From: JAUXEH01 sp965602945
GTDB lineage: Bacteria > Acidobacteriota > Aminicenantia > Aminicenantales > Aminicenantaceae
Direction: 5' to 3'
Assembly: GCA_965602945.1 (NCBI GenBank)
Contig: CBFDBC010000126.1
Location: 1 to 10,983 of the forward strand
Length of the DNA: 10,983 nt
The translations under genes were made by a program, and so were the position numbers. The notes under the pieces are model-generated. The model saw only the letters and a program-made list of their open reading frames with translations. It made no database searches and was not told where the DNA came from. The stretch's first letter is position 1; each line of letters opens with the position of its first letter. Positions 1 to 7,812 of the stretch are shown one piece after another.

Positions 1-3000
1 CGGACCTCTCCGGAAACGTTTGTCAAGATCCTGACCGACGGCATGCTGCTGGCGGAAGTCCAGTCCGATCCTTTTCTGGAAGCGTACGACACGCTGATCA
101 TCGACGAGGCGCACGAGCGCAGCCTGAACATCGACTTCCTGCTGGGCATCGCCCGGACCCTGCTTGAGAAGAGGCCGGAATTGAAGCTCGTCATCACCTC
201 GGCCACCATGGATACAGAGAAATTTTCCCGGGCCTTCGGGAACGCCCCGGTCATCGAGGTGAGCGGCCGCCAGTATCCGGTGAAGGTGGAATACCTCCCG
301 GCCGGTTCCTTCCCCGGGAAGACCGACGATCTTGACTATGTGGACCTGGCCGCCAAGGCCGTCGACCTCATCAGGGAGAAGAAGAAGCCCGGCGATATTC
401 TGGTCTTCATGCCCACGGAGCAGGATATCCTCGAGACCTGCGAACGGATCGAGGGGCGCAAGTATTCCGGAACCACCGTGCTTCCCCTGTATGCGCGCCT
501 CCCCGGGACTCAGCAGGGTAAGGTGTATCATGTTAAAGGCGCCAAGGTCGTGGTGGCTACCAACGTGGCCGAGACCTCGCTCACCATCCCCGGTATCCGG
601 TATGTGGTGGACACGGGGCTGGCCAGGATATCGCAGTATCAGCCCGGCACCCGTATCAACAGCCTGCCGATCAGCCCCGTCGCCCGCTCCAGTGCCGACC
701 AGAGGGCGGGCCGCTGCGGCCGCGTGGCAGAGGGGCTCTGCATCCGGTTGTACTCCGAAAAGGATTATGCCTCCCGCCTGCCTTTCACTCCGCCCGAGAT
801 CCTGCGCGCCAACCTGGCCGAGGTCATACTGCGCATGATCGACCTGCGGCTGGGCCATCCGACGGAGTTCCCCTTTGTGGACCGGCCCAAGCCCAAGAAC
901 ATCAAGGACGGCTACGACACCCTGATAGAGCTGGGCGCCGTCCACCGAACAGGGAGTAGGGAGTACGCTCTGACCGGGAAAGGGCGCCTCATGGCCCGTA
1001 TGCCCCTGGACCCCAAGATATCCCGCATGCTGCTGGAGGCCCGGGAGGAAGGATGTCTGCGCGAGGTGGCCGTGATCGCGGCGGTCCTGAGCATCCGTGA
1101 TCCCCGCGAGCGGCCGCCCGACAAGACCGAGCAGGCGGATACCATGCACTCCTCGTTCCGCCACCCTGACTCGGATTTCCTGACCCTGCTCAACATCTGG
1201 GACAGGTACCATGACACCCTGGAAAAACTGGGCTCGCGCAGGAAACAGCGCCGCTTCTGTCACGAGCACTTCCTGTCCTTCTCGCGCATGCGGGAATGGG
1301 TGCTTTTGCACGACCAGATCCTGGCCATCCTGCAGGAGCAGAAGATTCCTCTGGGACGGCGTGGGCGAGTGGAGATCGGCAAGGACCTCTACGGGGGGAT
1401 CCACCGTTCCATCCTGAGCGGCTACCTTTCCAACATCGCCGTGCACAAGGAGCAGAACATCTACACCGCGGCCAGGAGCCGGGAGGTCATGATGTTTCCC
1501 GGATCCACCCTTTTCGGCAAGCGGCGTCCCTGGATCGTGGCGGCGGAGATGGTCCGTACATCGCGCCTGTTCGCCCGGTCCGCTGCGCGCATCGACACGG
1601 CCTGGCTCGAGGCTCTGGGCGGCGAGCTCTGCCGCACCTCCTATTCCGAGGCCCGCTGGGACAGGGAGCGGGGCGAGGTTCGAGCTCTCGAGCGCGTCAC
1701 ACTCTACGGGCTGGAGATCGTCTCCGGCCGGCAGGTATCTTACGGCCGCATAGATCCGGGGGAGGCCCATGAGATCTTCATCCGCTCCGCCCTGGTGGAA
1801 GGCGAGCTCGAGGATCCCCCCGGATTCCTCCGGCACAACCTGGACCTCCTGGAGCGGCTCTCCCGCTCCGAGGAAAAGTTGAGACAGCGGGGCTTCCTGG
1901 TGGGAGAAGACATCCTGGCAGAGTTCTATTCCCGCCGGCTGGCCGGGATCGCGGACGACCGCAGCCTGAGGAAACATCTCAAGGACCGGAAAGGCGACGG
2001 GTTCCTCAGGATGAGCGAAACGGATGTCCTGCAGGCGCTTCCCGATGAGGCCACGCTGGCCGGCTTCCCCGACCGGCTGCAGGTGGGGGATCTTCGCCTG
2101 TCTGTTTCCTACCGCTTTGCGCCCGGTGAGTCGGACGACGGCGTCACCCTGCAGGTCCCCGCCGCAGAGATCGCTCGGATTCCGGAAGAGGCTCTGGAGT
2201 GGGGAATGCCCGGCCAGCTCAATGAGAAGATCACTGCACTGGTCAGGGGGCTCCCCAAGCGCTACCGCAAGCTCCTGGTCCCTGTTTCCGAAAAGACGGA
2301 GATCATCCTGGCGGAACTCGAACCCGGAGAGATGTCCCTGCACAGGGCCCTGGCTGATTTTGTCCGGCGGCGCTTCCGGGTCGACATCCCGGCAAACGCC
2401 TGGGCCGCAGCCGACATCCCCGCGCACCTGCGATTCCGGATCTCCGTGATCGGGCCGGAGGAGGAGGTGATGGCGGCCGGCCGCGACCTGGCCGCCCTGA
2501 AACAGAAGAGATGGCGCACCCGGGTGCCCGCCTCCTCCGAAAAATGGGTGGAGGCCCGGAAAAAATGGGAAAAACAGGGATTGACCACCTGGGACATCGA
2601 CGTCCTGCCGGAGAGCGTGACTGTGGGCCCGTTCGTAACAGCGTATCCCGGACTGGATCCCTCGGGGAAGGGAGTGGATATCAAGCTTTTCGCCTCCAGG
2701 GAGGAAGCCAGGAATGCGCACCGCCGGGGTGTCCGTGTGCTCCTGGAGCTTCGCTTCGGGAAGGACCTGGAATTCCTGAAACCGTACCTGGCCCTACCGG
2801 AGGATCTGGAAGGGCCGGCGCTGTATTTTGGGGGCAGAGGCGCGCTGGAAGCGGCCATGCTGGAGGCCCTCCTCAGGGAGACTCTACAGAAGGACCTGCG
2901 GAGCCGGAAAGCGTTCGAGCACTATTCCGGAGAGCTGAACAGGGAATTGAACGAGAAGGGTCACCAGCTCAGCCGAACCCTTTGCGAGATACTCCCGGCC

Positions 3001-3450
3001 TACCACCGCGCGCGAGGGATCCTGACCGGGATAGCCAGGGCCCCCGGGGCCGGTCCCTCCGGGCCGGGGCTCCTCGAGGAATTGAAGCAGGGCCTGGCAG
3101 ACCTGATGCCGCGCAATTTCCTGCAGGTTTTTTCCCTGGAACGGCTCCGGCACATGCCTCGCTACCTGGAAGCCCTGTCCCTTAGGGCGGAAAGGGCACG
3201 GATCGACCCGTCCAAGGACCGCGGCAAGGCCGCGCAGCTGCAGCCGTTCATCCGGGCCCGGCAGGAGCTCCTGGGCTCTCCGGACTGTGAAACGTCTTCG
3301 GAAAAGCGGGCCGCCATCGACGAGCTTTGCTGGATGCTGGAGGAGTTCAAGGTCTCGCTGTTCGCACCGGAGCTCAAGACCGCCTTCCCCATATCCGGCA
3401 AGAGGCTCTCGGTCAAGCTCGGCGAGATTCGGAGCATGAATGGTTTTTGA
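1..3450 (+). CDS. hrpA: ATP-dependent RNA helicase HrpA, DEAH-box, 5'-truncated by window edge
   Basis: This frame is open from base 1 to a TGA at 3448-3450, giving 1149 residues with no start codon in view; the ATG at 43 is internal. Numbering from base 1, TDG-x-LLAE comes just before motif II DEAH (35-38, followed by ERSLN). Motif III SAT is at 67-69, motif V is ATNVAETSLTIPG, and motif VI QRAGRCGR is at 234-241. A helicase-associated HA2 region and OB-like part follow to roughly 560. The remainder matches the long DUF3418 C-terminus typical of HrpA, including LNEKITALVRGLP. Known HrpA proteins are about 1300 residues, so about 150 N-terminal residues, including the Walker A motif, lie upstream. 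Family members unwind RNA using NTP; E. coli HrpA has been linked to mRNA processing and to rescue of stalled or collided ribosomes. The protein is cytoplasmic. No frameshift or missing motif is seen in the visible part. The family call is firm; the role in this organism is inferred. Confidence 0.95.
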   Translation, partial: RTSPETFVKILTDGMLLAEVQSDPFLEAYDTLIIDEAHERSLNIDFLLGIARTLLEKRPELKLVITSATMDTEKFSRAFGNAPVIEVSGRQYPVKVEYLPAGSFPGKTDDLDYVDLAAKAVDLIREKKKPGDILVFMPTEQDILETCERIEGRKYSGTTVLPLYARLPGTQQGKVYHVKGAKVVVATNVAETSLTIPGIRYVVDTGLARISQYQPGTRINSLPISPVARSSADQRAGRCGRVAEGLCIRLYSEKDYASRLPFTPPEILRANLAEVILRMIDLRLGHPTEFPFVDRPKPKNIKDGYDTLIELGAVHRTGSREYALTGKGRLMARMPLDPKISRMLLEAREEGCLREVAVIAAVLSIRDPRERPPDKTEQADTMHSSFRHPDSDFLTLLNIWDRYHDTLEKLGSRRKQRRFCHEHFLSFSRMREWVLLHDQILAILQEQKIPLGRRGRVEIGKDLYGGIHRSILSGYLSNIAVHKEQNIYTAARSREVMMFPGSTLFGKRRPWIVAAEMVRTSRLFARSAARIDTAWLEALGGELCRTSYSEARWDRERGEVRALERVTLYGLEIVSGRQVSYGRIDPGEAHEIFIRSALVEGELEDPPGFLRHNLDLLERLSRSEEKLRQRGFLVGEDILAEFYSRRLAGIADDRSLRKHLKDRKGDGFLRMSETDVLQALPDEATLAGFPDRLQVGDLRLSVSYRFAPGESDDGVTLQVPAAEIARIPEEALEWGMPGQLNEKITALVRGLPKRYRKLLVPVSEKTEIILAELEPGEMSLHRALADFVRRRFRVDIPANAWAAADIPAHLRFRISVIGPEEEVMAAGRDLAALKQKRWRTRVPASSEKWVEARKKWEKQGLTTWDIDVLPESVTVGPFVTAYPGLDPSGKGVDIKLFASREEARNAHRRGVRVLLELRFGKDLEFLKPYLALPEDLEGPALYFGGRGALEAAMLEALLRETLQKDLRSRKAFEHYSGELNRELNEKGHQLSRTLCEILPAYHRARGILTGIARAPGAGPSGPGLLEELKQGLADLMPRNFLQVFSLERLRHMPRYLEALSLRAERARIDPSKDRGKAAQLQPFIRARQELLGSPDCETSSEKRAAIDELCWMLEEFKVSLFAPELKTAFPISGKRLSVKLGEIRSMNGF

Positions 3451-3460
3451 GGAGGAAATT

Positions 3461-3487
3461 ATGCGGGATTTTATCTATAATGGATAA
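3461..3487 (+). CDS. possible 8-codon leader ORF behind a strong Shine-Dalgarno
   Basis: The ORF ATG (3461) to TAA (3485-3487) encodes MRDFIYNG. AGGAGG at 3450-3455 overlaps the hrpA stop codon and lies 5 nt before this ATG, which is a better ribosome site than most in the window. A second mini-ORF (3488-3523, 11 codons, no clear ribosome site) follows immediately, and its TGA overlaps the ATG of the aminotransferase gene at 3520. No function is recognised. It may be a translated leader, a re-initiation device after hrpA, or a chance arrangement. Confidence 0.25.
   Translation: MRDFIYNG
3476..3481 (+). promoter_or_regulatory. candidate -10 box TATAAT upstream of the aminotransferase gene
   Basis: This is a perfect TATAAT hexamer in an AT-rich pocket of otherwise GC-rich DNA. 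Transcription from it would start near 3488 and give a leader of about 30 nt before the ATG at 3520. No acceptable -35 hexamer lies 16-18 nt upstream; that region is the purine-rich AGGAAA. There is also no TGn extension. The call rests on one hexamer only. Confidence 0.25.
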
Positions 3488-3519
3488 ATGCCCGAATGCC
3501 AGGACAGGGGGAGTAACGT

Positions 3520-4884
3520 ATGACAAAAGATGGGACTTGTGACATCGCTCAGTTTCCGCAGGACGTGGCAGGCCTTCCGCGCCGGCGCTTCATGCAGCAG
3601 ATCCTGGGGGCCGCGGCCGCCGCGTCCGTGCTCCCGCGGCATGTTTGGGGGGATCCGGCCGCATCCCTGGGGAGCCTGGATGGAGCCGCCCGGATCATGC
3701 CCGCGGAAGATACCGGCGACGAGGCCTTCTGGCATCTGGTCAAGAAGCAGTTCATGCTGCGGGATGGACTCATCATGCTCAACGCCGCCAACCTGTGCCC
3801 TTCACCCTATCCGGTGCAGCAGACGGTCTTCGCCCTGACCCGGGACATGGACCGCGATCCCTCCTCCATCAACCGCCGTAAGTTTTCCGGCCTGCGGGCA
3901 AAGTCGCGCGAGACCCTGGCCGGCTATCTCGGGGCCGATCCCGATGAGATCGCGCTCACCCGCAATACCAGCGAGGGCAACAATATCGTGATCGGGGGCC
4001 TGACCTTCAAGCCCGGCGACGAGGTGGTCATCTGGGACGAGAACCATCCCACCGCCAACATCGCCTGGGATGTGCGTGCGGATCGGTACGGATTCGAGGT
4101 CAAACGTGTGAAGATCCCTCCCGTGTTCGATAGCGCCGAGGAGCTCATCCGACCGTTCCATGAAGCCCTGTCCGGGCGCACACGGATCCTGTGTTTCTCC
4201 CACCTGTCCAACCTCAGCGGCGTGGCCCTGCCGGCCCGGGCTATCTGCCGGATGGCCCGGGAACGGGGCATCCTGACTCACATCGACGGGGCCCAGACCT
4301 TTGGCTCGCAGAAGGTAGACCTGCACGATCTGGGATGCGATTACTACACCGGCAGCGCCCACAAATGGTTCGTGGGGCCCAGGGAAGTGGGCGTGCTCTA
4401 CGTCCGCCGGGAGCGGATCCCCGGCCTCTGGCCCTCGATCGTGGGCGTGGGATATTCACAGGAACTGGAGGGAGACGCACGAAAATTCGAGACGCTGGGC
4501 CAGCGGGATGACGCCCGCATAGCGGCCATGGCCGCGACCGTGGATTTCCACTCCACCCTGGGTGTAGCCCGCATCGAGAAGCGGATCAAGCGGCTGGCGG
4601 CCGCCCTGAAGTCTTTGCTCATGAAGCATGTGCCCGGAGCCCGGTTCCACACGCCCCTGAGGCCCGAGGACTCCGGCGGCGTCGTGGTCTTCTCGGCACC
4701 GGACATCGACCTTCCCAACGCCTTGAACACACTGTACCACGAGCACGCCATCGGCGCGGCCGTGTTCGGCGGAGAACTGGCCGGCATCCGGCTCTGCCCC
4801 CACATCTACAACACACTCGAGGAGATGGAACTCGCCGCCCGCGCCGTCGCCTCTCTTGTTGGGGACGGACCTCTTCGGCAATAA
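3520..4884 (+). CDS. Tat-exported class V aminotransferase (isopenicillin N epimerase-like PLP enzyme)
   Basis: The 454-residue protein starts at ATG 3520, with GGGGGAG at 3507-3513 six nt upstream, and ends in tandem TAA TAA. A twin-arginine signal is visible: PRRRFMQQ at 20-27, then a hydrophobic Ala-rich stretch to about 39. The rest is a fold-type I PLP enzyme. It has TRNTSEGNN (147-155) as the phosphate-binding loop, HIDGAQ (254-259) with D256 expected to pair with the pyridine nitrogen, and GSAHKW (278-283) with K282 as the Schiff-base lysine. This pattern places it in the class V group with cysteine desulfurases, kynureninase and isopenicillin N epimerase-like proteins. The order and spacing of motifs resemble the last, whose members mostly have unknown substrates. 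Tat export fits an enzyme that folds around its cofactor before leaving the cytoplasm. The substrate cannot be read from sequence, and the neighbours do not suggest a pathway. No catalytic residue is missing. Confidence 0.88.
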   Translation: MTKDGTCDIAQFPQDVAGLPRRRFMQQILGAAAAASVLPRHVWGDPAASLGSLDGAARIMPAEDTGDEAFWHLVKKQFMLRDGLIMLNAANLCPSPYPVQQTVFALTRDMDRDPSSINRRKFSGLRAKSRETLAGYLGADPDEIALTRNTSEGNNIVIGGLTFKPGDEVVIWDENHPTANIAWDVRADRYGFEVKRVKIPPVFDSAEELIRPFHEALSGRTRILCFSHLSNLSGVALPARAICRMARERGILTHIDGAQTFGSQKVDLHDLGCDYYTGSAHKWFVGPREVGVLYVRRERIPGLWPSIVGVGYSQELEGDARKFETLGQRDDARIAAMAATVDFHSTLGVARIEKRIKRLAAALKSLLMKHVPGARFHTPLRPEDSGGVVVFSAPDIDLPNALNTLYHEHAIGAAVFGGELAGIRLCPHIYNTLEEMELAARAVASLVGDGPLRQ

Positions 4885-4978
4885 TAATTTCCTGGATGCC
4901 GGAAGGGCGTTTTTAAACACTTTCCCCCACCGGCACGTAAATACACTGGAGTTGAGGGTCTGTTCTTTAAGAGAGAAG

Positions 4979-5035
4979 ATTCGCCGGATACCCGGCCGAC
5001 TGACGCATGGGGATGCTTAGAGACGAATGAACCCC
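4979..5035 (+). ncRNA. possible structured RNA: three-way junction with a loop-to-3' pseudoknot
   Basis: Pairing seen by eye: ATTCG (4979-4983) with CGAAT (5024-5028) encloses two hairpins. These are CCGG-ATAC-CCGG (4984-4995) and GCAT-GGGG-ATGC (5005-5016). The GGGG loop (5009-5012) can pair with CCCC at 5032-5035, just outside the closing stem. It matches no riboswitch consensus known to me. The stems are short (4-5 bp) and there is no comparative support. If the promoter at 5052 is the main one, this element lies upstream of the transcript and would act, if at all, as DNA. Confidence 0.2.
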
Positions 5036-5051
5036 GCAACTGAAATGGCGG

Positions 5052-5081
5052 TTGACAGGATCGCATGCGATTGCCGACAAT
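5052..5081 (+). promoter_or_regulatory. candidate sigma70-type promoter of vwfA-like gene A, with a palindrome in the spacer
   Basis: A perfect -35 TTGACA (5052-5057) and a -10-like GACAAT (5076-5081, four of six consensus matches) are separated by 18 nt. The spacer holds the perfect 12-bp palindrome ATCGCATGCGAT (5060-5071). The expected start point is near 5088, only about 6 nt before the ATG at 5094, where there is no Shine-Dalgarno, so the message may be close to leaderless. The TTG of the -35 box could also be read as an upstream in-frame start adding 14 hydrophilic residues before the signal peptide, which is less likely. Confidence 0.45.
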
Positions 5082-5093
5082 AAAGACAACACA

Positions 5094-6308
5094 ATGAAAT
5101 CATTCCTCTCCGGTGTGTGTGTCCTGGCCCTCGCCTGGCTGCTTCCTGCCCAGGATACCCTCAAGGAGGTTTCCATCCGCATCCCGGTTCAGGTCCGGGT
5201 GTATTCTGAAGGGCTGTTCGTCGACAATCTCGGCATCGATGATTTTGAACTGTATGAGGGCGGGAAACGCCAGAGGATCGAAGCGGTATATCATGTCCGT
5301 GGAGGAGGTGTGTCCAACCAGAGTCCTCAGGATACGCCGGCCCCGGACGTCTCCCGTAACCTCTATGTGTTTTTTGAGGTCGCGGATTATACTCTCGAAC
5401 TCCGGACCTCGGTCCGGTATTTCGTCCAGGAGGTTGTGCGTCCCACGGACAACCTGACGGTGATCACTCCCAAGCATGCCTATCGGCTCAAGAGTACCGC
5501 CCTGCGGAACATTCCGAAGGCCGAGCTCATCCGGCAGCTGGACACGCTTTTCGCACGGGACACGCTCCTCTCAAATCCCGAATACCGGGCTGCAGTGGCC
5601 GAGCTCAGCGCACTGGCATCTCTGGCCTTCGATCCGGAAAACAAAGGTGCGCAGAGCCCCGAACTCGGGGGACAGGCCCCGCCTTCCGGCATGTCTTGGG
5701 ATGCCGTGATCACCCGCTATTCCTCTCTTCTGTCCGCGGTGGAAAAGCTCAGGAAGATCGACGAGCGCCGCCTGCTTGACTCTGTAGAGATACTGCGGTA
5801 CCAGGAGGGCCAGAAATTCGCGTTCTTCTTCTATCAGAGGGAACCGCTTCCTCGGATCGCCACGGTGCTGCTGGACGATTACATCCGTCTCAATCAGGGA
5901 AGGCGGGATGTCGTTCGAACACTGACCTACATGCAGGATTTCCACAACCGGGATTTCCATGTGGACGAGGAACATCTGGCCCGGGCTTTTGCCAGCGCCT
6001 CCATCCTGTTCCATTTTGTGGTATTCGACATTCCCAAGGAGGACGGCCTGACCGACATCGAGGCGCGCAAGCTGAAGGAGTTTTATGGGAGGCTGGAGGC
6101 GATCTCTTCCCTGTCCGGAGCCTCGTTCCGCCGGGATCTCACACCACATGAGCTGTTGAGAGAGTCCGTGGGCCGGCTGGACCAGTACTATCTGGTGTAT
6201 TATACGCCGAGTTATTATGCCGGTGATGGGAAATTCAAGTCCATAGAGGTGAAGGTCAAAGACAGGCAGTATCGGATGGTGCACCGTGGAGGGTATGTGT
6301 CGGAATGA
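5094..6308 (+). CDS. secreted VWFA-related (Acidobacterial-type) domain protein, paralogue A
   Basis: The 404-residue protein opens with a Sec signal peptide (MKSFLSGVCVLALAWLLPA, then Q20). I chose ATG 5094 over TTG 5052 because it puts the signal peptide at the N-terminus and matches the lengths of paralogues B and C. The N-terminal block at about 28-65 (IPVQVRVYSEGLFVDNL, then DDFELYEGGKRQRIEAVY) and the C-terminal block at about 365-401 (YYLVYYTP, GDGKFKSIEVKVK, HRGGY) are hallmarks of the VWFA-related Acidobacterial family (TIGR03436-like). Between them is a vWA-like core of alternating strands and helices. At the MIDAS position, DxSxS is replaced by EVADY (95-99), so metal-dependent ligand binding is unlikely. 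A block FAFFFYQRE stands where the family normally has a strand ending in SDG. Its role is unknown; extracytoplasmic protein binding is an inference from the fold. Its stop overlaps the next start (ATGA), and the ribosome site GGAGGG (6288-6293) for that gene lies in the codons of its terminal RGG. Confidence 0.82.
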   Translation: MKSFLSGVCVLALAWLLPAQDTLKEVSIRIPVQVRVYSEGLFVDNLGIDDFELYEGGKRQRIEAVYHVRGGGVSNQSPQDTPAPDVSRNLYVFFEVADYTLELRTSVRYFVQEVVRPTDNLTVITPKHAYRLKSTALRNIPKAELIRQLDTLFARDTLLSNPEYRAAVAELSALASLAFDPENKGAQSPELGGQAPPSGMSWDAVITRYSSLLSAVEKLRKIDERRLLDSVEILRYQEGQKFAFFFYQREPLPRIATVLLDDYIRLNQGRRDVVRTLTYMQDFHNRDFHVDEEHLARAFASASILFHFVVFDIPKEDGLTDIEARKLKEFYGRLEAISSLSGASFRRDLTPHELLRESVGRLDQYYLVYYTPSYYAGDGKFKSIEVKVKDRQYRMVHRGGYVSE

Positions 6309-7750
6309 AAAGCAGCGAGATACTGGATTCCTGGAAAGACATCGCTCGCTATCTCGAGCGCGACATCAAAACCTGCTACCGGTGGGAAAAGGAATTGGGG
6401 CTGCCCATCCACAGGATCGACGACACGTCCTCCCGGTCCAATGTCTTCGCCTACAAATCCGAGATCGACCAGTGGCTCCAGGACCGGGCGAAGAACCGGG
6501 ACGCCAATGAAACCACCCATCCGCGGAAACGCCGCCTTCCCCTGGGGCCCCTCCTGGGCGCCGCCGGCTTGATCGGAACCCTTCTGATCGTCTTCGTGAT
6601 CTGGGGGCGGTCCCTTTTCTCTCCGTCCCCGCCACCCGAAGGCAGAGTCGAGTTCCCTCCCATGTTCGATGAGATCAAGAGCTTGGAGAGTGTCGATGCC
6701 GAGCGGCGATCCGAGGAGGAGAGAGCGCTGCAGAGGCTGGCCGAGGACAATGTGGATCCCTGGGAGCTCTATTCCCAGGGGAACTACTTCCTGGAGAAAA
6801 ATACCCAGGAGGCCAACGAGCTGGCCGCCGCCCTTTTTCTGAAGATCATCCGGTCTGAGGAAGAGTTCCCTTTGGCCTTCATGGGGCTGGCCCAGAGCTA
6901 TCTAAACAATGTCCGGAACCTCTGGCTGCCCCGTGTAGAATGGCTGGACAAGGCCGAGGACCTGGTCCGCCGTGCCCGGTCCGACGCCCGGGATCTGCCG
7001 GAATACCACAGTGTCATCGTTCAGATCCTGCTGCTCCGCGATTCCTTTTTCGACCAGGGTACTTTCGCCGATGCCGTAGCCAGGGCTGAGGAAGCGATCC
7101 TGAAATTTCCCAACCACCCCCAGCTGAATTATCTGCAGGGGAGCTGTTATTTTCAGCGGTTCAGCCGGACGGGAGACGAAGCCGACCTGGATCGGGCCCT
7201 GGATTTCATGAAAAAGAGCTACTGGCTGAATCCCTATGCCCTGCATAACCTGGACTATGCGGAGATCCTGATGCTGAGGCTGGATTTTTCCGAGGCCCTT
7301 GAGGTTTGCGACCAGCTCAAGCACTTCGATCCTTCCGGACGGGCCCGCTTCCGAATGGGCGAGATCCATTATTTTGCCGGTGACCTGGAGGTCAGCCGCC
7401 TGGTCTTCGAGGAGATCCGAACCCCGCTGCAGCTCAGGTTCCACTCGACATTGTATCTGGCCATGATCTCCAGCCGGAAAGAGGAGAAGGATAAAGCCCA
7501 GAGCCTGCTTCGCGAAGTCGAGGCCTTTTTCCCGGAGGGCTCGGTTCTGTGGCAGCGGGCGCTGATGCAGGCATCGGCGTATTTCGGTCTGGGCCGGGAC
7601 AGGGAGGCGTACCGCCACCTCACCGCCCTGGTCCAGGGCCCGCAGTACCAGCTGAACAGGCACCTGATCCGGAAATACATCGCGCTGGATCCGAATTTCG
7701 ACGGGCCCCGTGATGAAACCAGGTTCACGAGCCTGCTGGACTCCCGCTGA
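6305..7750 (+). CDS. membrane-anchored HTH-TPR protein, putative one-component transcriptional regulator
   Basis: The 481-residue protein starts at ATG 6305, which overlaps the TGA of gene A; GGAGGG sits 11 nt upstream, so translation is probably coupled. Residues about 6-60 form an excisionase/MerR-like helix-turn-helix: ILDSWKDIARYLERD, then KTCYRWEKELGLPIHRID, then an AYKSEIDQWL helix. This is a form common in Acidobacteriota. A basic patch RKRR (74-77) precedes one transmembrane segment (about 79-100), so by the positive-inside rule the HTH is cytoplasmic and the rest is exported. A Pro-rich linker (106-119) leads to TPR-like helical repeats from about 150 to the end, including a clear repeat near 253-275. 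It ends in YIALDP..DGPRDETRFTSLL, like the tails of CadC-type TPR regulators. It is likely a sensor-regulator whose exported TPRs bind a protein or peptide; A, B and C are the obvious candidates by position. The DNA target and signal are not shown by sequence. It is followed by an intrinsic terminator. Confidence 0.8.
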   Translation: MKSSEILDSWKDIARYLERDIKTCYRWEKELGLPIHRIDDTSSRSNVFAYKSEIDQWLQDRAKNRDANETTHPRKRRLPLGPLLGAAGLIGTLLIVFVIWGRSLFSPSPPPEGRVEFPPMFDEIKSLESVDAERRSEEERALQRLAEDNVDPWELYSQGNYFLEKNTQEANELAAALFLKIIRSEEEFPLAFMGLAQSYLNNVRNLWLPRVEWLDKAEDLVRRARSDARDLPEYHSVIVQILLLRDSFFDQGTFADAVARAEEAILKFPNHPQLNYLQGSCYFQRFSRTGDEADLDRALDFMKKSYWLNPYALHNLDYAEILMLRLDFSEALEVCDQLKHFDPSGRARFRMGEIHYFAGDLEVSRLVFEEIRTPLQLRFHSTLYLAMISSRKEEKDKAQSLLREVEAFFPEGSVLWQRALMQASAYFGLGRDREAYRHLTALVQGPQYQLNRHLIRKYIALDPNFDGPRDETRFTSLLDSR

Positions 7751-7776
7751 ATTACTTACTTTGATCCCCCTCGCAA

Positions 7777-7798
7777 CTGCCCGCCCGGGCAGGTTTTT
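7777..7798 (+). terminator. intrinsic terminator after the HTH-TPR gene
   Basis: CTGCCC (7777-7782), loop GCCC, and GGGCAG (7787-7792) form a 6-bp GC-rich stem, followed by one G and TTTTT (7794-7798). It lies 26 nt after the stop of the HTH-TPR gene. It closes the A-HTH unit and separates it from the B-C unit. Confidence 0.75.
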
Positions 7799-7812
7799 CT
7801 CTGGAAGTTTAA

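Noticed and set aside
2511..3185. + strand open frames inside hrpA (such as 2511-3185, 1296-1772, 332-838)
   Set aside because: Gly/Pro/Arg-rich low-information products in alternative frames of a gene with intact helicase and DUF3418 sequence.
4897..4935. TGCCGG...CCGGCA inverted repeat after the aminotransferase gene as a terminator
   Set aside because: Only 6 bp of stem around a 27-nt loop, and the right arm is followed by CGTAAATA rather than a T-run.
5571..6284. Minus-strand open frames opposite gene A, the HTH-TPR gene (6902-7663) and the aminotransferase (3802-4362)
   Set aside because: They have no domain signature and no convincing ribosome sites, and lie wholly opposite well-supported genes.
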